From Candidatus Poseidoniales archaeon (GTDB taxonomy: Archaea; Thermoplasmatota; Poseidoniia; Poseidoniales; Thalassarchaeaceae): 25,492 nt of DNA. The stretch covers positions 1 to 25,492 of the forward strand of contig JAPKEY010000005.1 of the NCBI GenBank assembly GCA_028821815.1, read 5' to 3'. Of this stretch, positions 1 through 5,951 are shown one piece after another. Positions within the stretch are counted from its first letter, which is position 1; the number at the start of each line of letters is the position of its first letter. Position numbers and translations under genes: made by a program. The notes under the pieces are model-generated. The model saw nothing but the letters and a program-made list of their open reading frames with translations. It was not told the DNA's origin and ran no database searches.

Positions 1-1171
1 CATCACCTGTACTTGCACCATCGACATCCGTCGGAATAGTCACCACCATTTCAGGGGCTGGATCGGAATCCAATTGGGTGATGATTGGACCTGGCAAGCG
101 AACATGAGGTGCTGATGTATCCCCATCGAGGTTGTTCAGGGTCTCTTCATATTGCACTTGACCGTTTGCTGCGTTTAATTTCCAAACCCACATATTGCCA
201 TTGTCCGCATTAATTGTTGTGAGCAGAATTGCTGCGGAAACAGCATCAATTTGCACCCAAGCGGGATCGGACGGATGGGTGCCTTCGCCCAAGGTCACTT
301 CCCAAATTGGACTAGGGGTACCTGAAGTTGGCAGTGGAAGGGCGATGACATTCGGCTCATTATTCACATCATCGACCATAGCGAGCACGAGTTCCGGGGA
401 GCCATCTAAGAATAAATCTGCGATAAGTGGCTGCGCCACAGGATAATGGCAGGTTTGGCAGGTTCGATCAGCAGCCATCTCAAAAGTCGAATGACTCCAC
501 CTCCACAATCGCTCTGTTTCATGGCTTCCACCAGGTTTCCAACCTGTGACGTCACATTCAATATTGGGTGCCCATAATTCGACAGTTGCTTGACCATTTG
601 CGTCATAGACAACAATAATCTCTAGAGTCCCATCATCTTCGACATCAAGAATAATCGGTGTTGATTTAACTTCAAGATCAATAGTACCTATGTCGACTTC
701 CCACATGGTTTGGCTCGTATCACCATCTACAATACGCATGATTGCATGTGAATTTTGTTGATGGATGAAGACGGGGGATAGGCTGTCTCTGGCACATGAA
801 TCAAGTTCGAATCCACCCGTGTCAATATTAGCACTAAAGTTTCCAACCGACACCCCCAACGTTTCCACTCCTGTGTCTTCTGAAGCATAATGCTGCCAGT
901 TGAGGACGGGGTTAGTAATACTCAGTAATTCTCCAGATTCTGGTTCAGATGGAGCGTGAGGGGGTACACTTGATTCATGCCCTGGTGTCCGACCAAATTG
1001 TGGCCAAGGGATGCCTCCATCAATCCAAACGTCACCATCACGTCCTTGAATCGACTGAGTAGTATCAACTGTGGGAAATGTGAGGGGGGACAAACTTTGC
1101 CCAATCAGGAGGAAAATTAACCAGAAAATAAGGATTGGTGCACGTAGCGCACCATGGGCTCCGCTCGCCAT
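1..1171 (-). CDS. Secreted or membrane-anchored FG-GAP/VCBS-like repeat protein, 3' end cut by the window edge
   Basis: Reading the minus strand from ATG at 1171, the frame stays open for 390 codons and runs off position 1, so the C-terminus is missing. Residues about 11-31 form a hydrophobic N-terminal segment (signal peptide or anchor). The rest is acidic, rich in Asp, Gly and Trp and looks extracellular. At least three stretches have the FG-GAP/VCBS pattern of Asp-rich turn followed by a beta strand: ILDVEDDGTLEIIVV, LIADLFLDGSPELVLAM and ITQLDSDPAPEMVV. In integrin-like and bacterial families such repeats form calcium-binding beta-propellers. C238-Q-T-C241-H242 (446-460) matches the CxxCH heme-c attachment signature, but this could be chance. 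The gene is divergent from rpoE across 251 nt. The start was chosen because it places the hydrophobic segment at the N-terminus. Substrate or ligand cannot be read from the sequence. Confidence is high that this is a gene, moderate on fold, low on role. Confidence 0.85.
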   Translation of the reverse strand, partial: MASGAHGALRAPILIFWLIFLLIGQSLSPLTFPTVDTTQSIQGRDGDVWIDGGIPWPQFGRTPGHESSVPPHAPSEPESGELLSITNPVLNWQHYASEDTGVETLGVSVGNFSANIDTGGFELDSCARDSLSPVFIHQQNSHAIMRIVDGDTSQTMWEVDIGTIDLEVKSTPIILDVEDDGTLEIIVVYDANGQATVELWAPNIECDVTGWKPGGSHETERLWRWSHSTFEMAADRTCQTCHYPVAQPLIADLFLDGSPELVLAMVDDVNNEPNVIALPLPTSGTPSPIWEVTLGEGTHPSDPAWVQIDAVSAAILLTTINADNGNMWVWKLNAANGQVQYEETLNNLDGDTSAPHVRLPGPIITQLDSDPAPEMVVTIPTDVDGASTGD

Positions 1172-1226
1172 CAGTAGTTATGCCAACAGAACACTTCTTG
1201 AACGTTCGTGCGCCGAGGGTATTCAT

Positions 1227-1243
1227 GGGTTACATAGTAACCC
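1227..1243. repeat. Perfect 17-bp palindrome, GGGTTAC-ATA-GTAACCC
   Basis: Two 7-nt arms are exactly complementary around a 3-nt ATA centre. The site is intergenic between divergent genes and 56 nt from the minus-strand ATG at 1171. The size and symmetry fit a dimeric regulator's operator, or a palindromic TATA region. It has the same arm-ATA-arm architecture as the palindromes at 12890-12906 and 22055-22073, although the arm sequence differs. Confidence 0.6.
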
Positions 1244-1346
1244 AGAACGGTAATTTCCGAAACCATGATTTTGCGAAGCGTTCATAGAGGGGTCTTCGGT
1301 CGCCGAATCGTCTTGGACAGCTCTCCTCTGGAGGCGGCAGCCGATG

Positions 1347-1378
1347 AGGGACGGGAGGCTTGCGGGTCTTCCGTCCTT
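1347..1378 (+). promoter_or_regulatory. Possible leader hairpin upstream of rpoE
   Basis: GGACGG at 1349-1354 is complementary to CCGTCC at 1371-1376. In RNA the stem extends by a G-U and an A-U pair (1348/1377, 1347/1378), giving about 8 pairs around a 16-nt loop. It ends about 30 nt before the rpoE Shine-Dalgarno sequence. It could be a leader structure or an operator, or it could be chance. Confidence 0.3.
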
Positions 1379-1422
1379 GGCTACCTCTTTCGCTGAGTGT
1401 GAATCTAGGAGGAGGAAAAAAA

Positions 1423-1971
1423 ATGTACAGTCTCGAAATAGTCGAAGATACCATTCGAATTCCAGCGGAGTATATCGAAAAGGGCAAGTCCCTTTCAGAG
1501 CACGTCGACCGTCTTGCAACCTCTGCATTTGAGGGGAAATTCGATGATGATGGGAATTACGTTCTACTCACATTCGATCATGAACTAATGGGCCGTGGCC
1601 GAATTATTCACGGCGATGGCGCAATTTACCAAAGTGTTCGCTTCAAGGCACTTTTGTTTACGATGGACCAAAACGAAATCGTCGATGGGGCAGTCAGTGA
1701 AGTGCACGAGTTTGGTGCATTTGTTCGAATCGGACCTATGGAAGCACTACTACACAAGAGTCAGATTCTTGACGAGCAAATCGACATCAACGTTGGTTTG
1801 CGTCGAATTGAGGGTCGCCAATCAGGCAAGTTTCTAGCAGAAGGAACTGCAGTGCGTGCTCGTATTGTATCTCTATCACTTAATCCACACGATCCTCGGT
1901 CCAGCAAGATTGGTTTGACATGCAAACAAACTGCACTTGGTGCACATGATTGGCTCAAAGAAGAGGTGTGA
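1423..1971 (+). CDS. rpoE: DNA-directed RNA polymerase subunit E' (Rpb7 homologue)
   Basis: This 182-residue protein is the Rpb7-type stalk subunit of archaeal RNA polymerase, which pairs with RpoF (Rpb4) and contacts nascent RNA. The N-terminal half (MYSLEIVEDT...) matches the Rpb7 tip domain. Residues from about 84 form an S1/OB-fold RNA-binding domain with the typical strand pattern DGAVSEVHEFGAFVRIG. Length is normal for the family. ATG at 1423 is favoured over an upstream in-frame start because GGAGGAGG (1408-1415) sits 7 nt before it and because homologues begin with this sequence. It is first in an operon with spt4, rps24e and rps27ae, a gene order common in archaea, and its stop lies 3 nt before the next start. 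Confidence 0.95.
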   Translation: MYSLEIVEDTIRIPAEYIEKGKSLSEHVDRLATSAFEGKFDDDGNYVLLTFDHELMGRGRIIHGDGAIYQSVRFKALLFTMDQNEIVDGAVSEVHEFGAFVRIGPMEALLHKSQILDEQIDINVGLRRIEGRQSGKFLAEGTAVRARIVSLSLNPHDPRSSKIGLTCKQTALGAHDWLKEEV

Positions 1972-1974
1972 TTC

Positions 1975-2349
1975 ATGGTCAAGAAAGATCTAGCCTGCCC
2001 AGAGTGCCGTCATATCGTTGCTGTTCAACAGGGCAATCCAGGTTGGTGGCTCAAGTCCAATAATGGAATCAGGGCGAAGAATCAGAAGGCGCTATCTATC
2101 AAGGCCTACGCAATGATCAATGGCCGAGACCCCGAGGAAAATGAGCGAAAGGAATGGTTCAAAGCGAATAAGGACGATATCGAGAAGGTCATAGTTCCTG
2201 AACCATCTTGCCCCTTTCATCCTGACACCAAACTCAGTGCAGATTGGCAGGGTTTTACGATTCTACTCAACCCCCCTCGAAGTGAGGTCGCTCGCGCTCT
2301 TGGGATTGACACACCTGGCAGTTACGCCCTGAAGGTTCGACACCAGTAA
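1975..2349 (+). CDS. spt4: Transcription elongation factor Spt4 (RpoE''), with a large internal insertion
   Basis: Spt4 partners Spt5 (NusG-like) to clamp elongating RNA polymerase. The C-terminal part is diagnostic: WQGFTILLNPPRSEVARAL followed by GIDTPGSYALKV matches the archaeal Spt4 core (DP-RSEIAKRLGI-PG-YA-KV). The position directly after rpoE supports this. The N-terminal C8-P-E-C11 is the first zinc pair. The second pair, normally CxxC, reads C79-P-F-H82. About 67 residues separate the two pairs, against roughly ten in ordinary archaeal Spt4, so the protein is 124 aa instead of about 60. The insert is Trp-, Lys- and Asn-rich and I do not recognise a fold in it. A GAGGTG ribosome binding site overlaps the end of rpoE. 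Confidence 0.85.
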   Translation: MVKKDLACPECRHIVAVQQGNPGWWLKSNNGIRAKNQKALSIKAYAMINGRDPEENERKEWFKANKDDIEKVIVPEPSCPFHPDTKLSADWQGFTILLNPPRSEVARALGIDTPGSYALKVRHQ

Positions 2350-2365
2350 TCATGGAGGAATTTGT

Positions 2366-2731
2366 ATGGAAATCACAGAACGAAAAGAAAATTCTATTCT
2401 AAACCGCGTCGAATTATCTTGGCAGTGGCGCCATGTTGGAGCTGCAACCCCGACCCGTTCCGAAATAATTGCCGCTGTGGTAAAAATGGAGCCGGGTGCG
2501 ACGAAAGATCGTGTCCTCGTCAAATCTGTTAGTACCCGATTCGGGCAACCATTGACGACAGGTAGCGCTTTGATTTACGGTGACCGTGCTGACTTAGAAA
2601 AGGAGCCGAAATACATCCTTGCACGCCATGATGGCACCCCTGCAGATTCCACAAAGAAAGCGAAAGCACCCGTTGAAGAAGCACCAACTGAAGATGTTGA
2701 GGCAGTAGAAATTGCTGGAGGTGAAGAGTGA
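2366..2731 (+). CDS. rps24e: 30S ribosomal protein S24e
   Basis: This is a 121-residue archaeal/eukaryotic-type small-subunit protein. MEITERKENSILNRVEL at the N-terminus and ATPTRSEIIAAVVKM in the middle match S24e, as does the GSALIYGDRADLEKEPKYIL segment. The last 25 or so residues form an acidic, Ala/Glu-rich tail beyond the conserved core. Start choice is clear: GGAGG at 2354-2358 lies a few nt before ATG 2366. Its TGA overlaps the ATG of rps27ae by one base (2731), suggesting translational coupling. Confidence 0.95.
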   Translation: MEITERKENSILNRVELSWQWRHVGAATPTRSEIIAAVVKMEPGATKDRVLVKSVSTRFGQPLTTGSALIYGDRADLEKEPKYILARHDGTPADSTKKAKAPVEEAPTEDVEAVEIAGGEE

Positions 2732-2901
2732 TGGGTGATAATCCAAGCTCAGCAGCCAAGTGGTCCAAATACAGCATTGAAGGTGGCAAACTCACACGTA
2801 AGCAAGAGTTCTGTCCAAAGTGTGGGCCGGGTGTTTTCATGGGTGTCCACGCCGATCGCAAGACCTGCGGGCGCTGTGGCCATTCTGAGAAAACAGAGTG
2901 A
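2731..2901 (+). CDS. rps27ae: 30S ribosomal protein S27ae
   Basis: This short 56-residue zinc-ribbon protein is read directly from ATG 2731 to TGA 2899-2901. It has the S27ae layout: C28-P-K-C31 and C46-G-R-C49 flanking a short linker (GPGVFMGVHADRKT), with a basic N-terminus beginning MGDNPSSAAKWSKY. The S24e-S27ae order is conserved in archaea. It overlaps rps24e by one base and ends one base before the convergent dtdA stop codon, so this is the operon's end with almost no room for a separate terminator. Confidence 0.95.
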   Translation: MGDNPSSAAKWSKYSIEGGKLTRKQEFCPKCGPGVFMGVHADRKTCGRCGHSEKTE

Positions 2902-3876
2902 TTACTCAAAATCACTTGTTCGTCCTACGGGGACTGCTAGTTCGTGTAGTAATCTCTTGATGACTCGGCGTTGCCACCCTTTGAATGATTTTCGATCCAA
3001 GTGTGCCATCACTAATCCACCCGGAAATGCTCGGCGTGTACTCTCCACAGATACACGGATGGCATGTTCCCATGGCCCATCTGGTAGCCTCCCTGTATCG
3101 GGATCCCACGTATCACCTTCGGGTTTATGCATTGTAAGTGCATAATTGGCAAGTTGATGGCCAGCCCAACAGTTTGTTTTTCGCAATACGTCTGTGTGTC
3201 GTGGTGCATAATGACCCCCTCCAATTCCTAACATCACTGTTGCCACAGTACGTTCTTCAGTCGAAATGGAATCCCAATTCCCAATGCCATAGCTGCCATC
3301 TAGGCCTAGGCCAATTTGCATCACATCAGCCCATACCTCGGCAGCATCAACTCGGCCCCAATGGGTTTCTGATGAACCAATTTCAATGAACATGGTTGGA
3401 ACTGAAAGACAGGGGCCATGATGTGTTGTCTCAATTGTCAACTCAAATTCAGGCACGAGAGCACGCCGATGTGCGGCTTCACACATCAATCGATACCATG
3501 ATGCAAACCGTGGATTTGGTAACATCACTTCACCCTTGATGCCGCCATGTTCGGCCTTTTCACCGTGCGGTTGTTCACCCGGTACACCGATGACATGTAG
3601 GGTTAGACTGGGTATCCCACTGGCTGCAAAGTGCCGCGATAGAAAAATTACTTCATGAACATCTTCACCAGTTTCGCTTGCGAACCGCGTGTCCAATTCG
3701 TCTTCCATCAACAATCGTTTCCCAAACCACCACAACCAGACTCCCTTCAGTTTGTGTTTCCAAACTCGGTATCCTTCAACTGTATCCATTTCCATCCAAC
3801 CACCTCGGGCAAGCAATGCATCACCTTGTATGGTCGATGCAAGGTCTGAATCTGATACGATGAGAAGTGTCACCAT
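2902..3876 (-). CDS. dtdA: D-aminoacyl-tRNA deacylase (archaeal DtdA/DTD2 type)
   Basis: The enzyme hydrolyses D-amino acids mischarged on tRNA, recycling the tRNA and keeping D-residues out of proteins. Family hallmarks are visible: H152-H-G-P, followed by SVPTMFIEIGSS, and GGGHYAP at about 219-225. The N-terminus (MVTLLIVSDSDLAS) fits the first beta-strand of the family. With ATG at 3876 the protein is 324 aa. An in-frame upstream ATG at 3909 would add 11 poorly matching residues and cross an inverted repeat shared with the divergent promoter, so I prefer 3876. It is convergent with rps27ae (zero gap) and divergent from the beta-propeller gene. Metal dependence (zinc) is family knowledge. 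Confidence 0.9.
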   Translation of the reverse strand: MVTLLIVSDSDLASTIQGDALLARGGWMEMDTVEGYRVWKHKLKGVWLWWFGKRLLMEDELDTRFASETGEDVHEVIFLSRHFAASGIPSLTLHVIGVPGEQPHGEKAEHGGIKGEVMLPNPRFASWYRLMCEAAHRRALVPEFELTIETTHHGPCLSVPTMFIEIGSSETHWGRVDAAEVWADVMQIGLGLDGSYGIGNWDSISTEERTVATVMLGIGGGHYAPRHTDVLRKTNCWAGHQLANYALTMHKPEGDTWDPDTGRLPDGPWEHAIRVSVESTRRAFPGGLVMAHLDRKSFKGWQRRVIKRLLHELAVPVGRTSDFE

Positions 3877-3883
3877 CGCTTGA

Positions 3884-3913
3884 GCGAATGCGCCTCTCCC
3901 CTTCAGCATTCGC
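3884..3913. promoter_or_regulatory. Inverted repeat between divergent dtdA and propeller genes
   Basis: GCGAATGC (3884-3891) and GCATTCGC (3906-3913) are perfect 8-nt inverted arms separated by 14 nt, with centres 22 bp apart, about two helical turns. That geometry fits a dimeric or tetrameric DNA-binding protein. It lies within the 77-nt gap between the preferred starts 3876 (minus) and 3954 (plus). It would be coding if longer start sites were used. Confidence 0.45.
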
Positions 3914-3953
3914 AGCCCATTCCTTCATGAATCGTGGCTTCTACGATACTTCG

Positions 3954-4916
3954 ATGTCACTGCCAGACACGCCGGCCCCCCCCCGATTCCTACTGGGAAA
4001 TACTGCACACATAATCCATATCGATACCGAAGGTGGCTTGTGTTTATTGCATCCCGAACGACTGAACACCCTCGGTCCCATTCGCTTCCCATTTCCAGGG
4101 GCCATCACAAACGCTGTTTTATTGGATGAAAATCATCTTGTTGCAACATGGGTTGAGCGTGAAATTTCCCTCGCGAGACTCGCTGCTTTGGATCTTCGGG
4201 AACCCATTCAAGAGGGTGCCGATCTCCCTGAATTACGGGTGGCAATCGAGAGTGGAAAAATCGATCAACACCATGTTGCTGGAGCGTCATGGTCTCACAT
4301 TCTTGATGCTGAACCACTCGCATTATGTGTGTACGAAAATGATCTCATTTTTTGCACACACCATCGTGGTCTATATCGTGTCACTTCAAGTTCAGAAGAA
4401 GTTTGGAGGCGGAAACCCATCGAATGGGATTCTCTGGTGGAGTTGCCCGATGGCGAAGTTATCGTAGCATTGTTTTCTAAGCAGGAGTCAATTTGGGCAT
4501 TCTCACTGGGTGGCGGTTGGGCCGAAATCGATGCTGCAGATGGTACAATACGCCGTCGCGGTGTATTGCAATCCAAATCCAGCATCAATCGAGTTTGGGG
4601 CTGTGATGCTGATGAATGGTTATTCGGATTAAGTCACAATCGTATGGCAAAATGGTTCGTTGATGATGAATCGATTCAAATTAAAAATGTTCAAGGCCCC
4701 ATCCAAGACGCAATATGGGTTGATGGTAAATGGTTGATTACTGGGTGGCGCGAGGATATTACTTGGAACCGAAGTGATTCTAAACAGGATGTTCCTGAAT
4801 TATATTGTACAACGAGAGCCGAAATTGGACACAGCATCATAGACCGTGGTGATGAGGGGTTTTGGGTATTGAATAATCGAGGCCAATGGACACCTTTTGG
4901 AGCCAAATTGAACTGA
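3954..4916 (+). CDS. Predicted cytoplasmic beta-propeller-like protein of unknown function
   Basis: This is a 320-residue protein that I do not recognise as a named family. It has no signal peptide or membrane segment. Repeated blocks of short hydrophobic strands ending in Trp (for example EEVWRRKPIEWDSLVELPDG, INRVWGCDADEWLFGLS, IQDAIWVDGKWLITGW, DEGFWVLNNRGQW) look like WD40- or kelch-type blades, suggesting a propeller scaffold. The start is uncertain: ATG 3954, ATG 3927 and GTG 3867 are in frame. 3954 avoids overlapping dtdA's promoter and gives MSLPDTPAPPRFLLGN. A run of nine C (3976-3984) lies eight codons after this start. It is followed 60 nt later by the proline dehydrogenase gene on the same strand, possibly as an operon. 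Confidence 0.75.
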   Translation: MSLPDTPAPPRFLLGNTAHIIHIDTEGGLCLLHPERLNTLGPIRFPFPGAITNAVLLDENHLVATWVEREISLARLAALDLREPIQEGADLPELRVAIESGKIDQHHVAGASWSHILDAEPLALCVYENDLIFCTHHRGLYRVTSSSEEVWRRKPIEWDSLVELPDGEVIVALFSKQESIWAFSLGGGWAEIDAADGTIRRRGVLQSKSSINRVWGCDADEWLFGLSHNRMAKWFVDDESIQIKNVQGPIQDAIWVDGKWLITGWREDITWNRSDSKQDVPELYCTTRAEIGHSIIDRGDEGFWVLNNRGQWTPFGAKLN

Positions 4917-4976
4917 TGACTCGAAAGCAATCGTCAAAGAGCGTCCTCTTCAGTCATTGTGACACGGAGACGTGCG

Positions 4977-5951
4977 ATGGGAGTCCTTGGGCGATTTATG
5001 GTCGGCATTACCAAGTGCTTGCCGCGTTTTTTCGTAGCAGGAGTTGCCCGTAGATACGTTGCAGGTAAAGACATCTCTAGTACAGTTTCTATGATGAAAA
5101 AGCTCAGTGCAGAAGGTGCATGTTTCACTATTGATGTATTGGGTGAGGAAATATCTAACCTTGAGGAAGCCCAATTTTTTATCGATGAATATGATCGCGT
5201 CCTCGATGCTATTGTAGAGAACAATTTCGATGCTAATTTGAGCATTAAGCCAACCGCATTTGGTTTGTTGATCGATGAGAAAAAGGCTTACGGGAACATC
5301 GAAAGACTGCTTAGAAATGCTTTAGAGCACGACATTTTCGTTCGTTTGGACATGGAAGATCACAGAGTCACTCAACCTACGATTGACATTGTTGTTGCAA
5401 TGCACGCGAAAGGATTACACAATGTGGGTACTGTTTTGCAATCACGCCTTTTCAGAACCACTGCGGATATCGATGCGATTTGTAATCAATTAGGCGGGGC
5501 TGCTGACTTTCGAATTTGCAAGGGTGTTTATCTCGAAGATGAATCCAGATCACATACAGAATACCAATCCATTGTTGATGCATTTAACCAACATATAGAC
5601 CAAATTCTCGATCGCGGGGCCTATGCTGGCATTGCATCGCACGACTGGCCGATTATCGAGCACACCCTAGCAGCACTTGAAGCAAGGGGGATGGGGCCAG
5701 AACACACAGACCCACGGGATGGATGTGCTGGAAAGCGTATCGGTAAAGGACCTGGATATGAGTTTCAAATGTTGCTTGGTGTTCGTGGGAACATCCGTCG
5801 GCGCCTTGCGAAAGCTGGACACAGGACACGAATTTACATCCCATATGGGGAGCGTTGGTACGAATACAGTATGCGAAGATTAGACGAAAATCCAGATGTG
5901 GCAATACATATTACAAAATCGATTTTCATGCCGTGGACCAATCGTCGATAA
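4977..5951 (+). CDS. Proline dehydrogenase (FAD-dependent, monofunctional)
   Basis: It oxidises L-proline to pyrroline-5-carboxylate and passes electrons to the quinone pool. At 324 aa it has the length of stand-alone bacterial/archaeal PRODH enzymes, not the long PutA fusion. The TIM-barrel motifs appear in order: LSIKPTAFGL (about 88-97), RLDMEDH (about 123-129), VLQSRLFRT (about 153-161), RICKGVYLE (about 179-187), IASHDW (about 219-224), FQMLLGVR, and the C-terminal substrate-binding helix YEYSMRRLDENP with paired arginines. ATG 4977 is preferred over GTG 4959 because GGAG (4966-4969) sits 7 nt before it. No pyrroline-5-carboxylate dehydrogenase lies nearby, so the second step must be encoded elsewhere. 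Its stop abuts the convergent DUF531 gene. Confidence 0.93.
   Translation: MGVLGRFMVGITKCLPRFFVAGVARRYVAGKDISSTVSMMKKLSAEGACFTIDVLGEEISNLEEAQFFIDEYDRVLDAIVENNFDANLSIKPTAFGLLIDEKKAYGNIERLLRNALEHDIFVRLDMEDHRVTQPTIDIVVAMHAKGLHNVGTVLQSRLFRTTADIDAICNQLGGAADFRICKGVYLEDESRSHTEYQSIVDAFNQHIDQILDRGAYAGIASHDWPIIEHTLAALEARGMGPEHTDPRDGCAGKRIGKGPGYEFQMLLGVRGNIRRRLAKAGHRTRIYIPYGERWYEYSMRRLDENPDVAIHITKSIFMPWTNRR

Larger units (their letters stand above)
1172..1422. promoter_or_regulatory. Divergent intergenic region: leader of the rpoE operon and promoter of the secreted-protein gene
   Basis: These 251 nt hold no convincing gene. They contain a perfect 17-bp palindrome (1227-1243) and an inverted repeat that could fold in the rpoE leader (arms 1347-1354 and 1371-1378). 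I cannot identify a clear TATA box for rpoE. For the minus-strand gene, the AT-rich palindrome itself lies 56-72 nt upstream of the ATG, where a TATA element could sit. Confidence 0.5.

Noticed and set aside
195..1104. Several short open frames on both strands (195-446 plus, 406-615 minus, 922-1104 minus)
   Set aside because: They overlap a 390-codon open frame starting at 1171 on the minus strand that has a signal anchor and FG-GAP-like repeats; the short frames show no protein-like composition.
1416..1422. A-rich run before the rpoE ATG as a programmed slippage site
   Set aside because: It lies in the untranslated spacer between the Shine-Dalgarno and the start codon, where A-rich sequence is ordinary.
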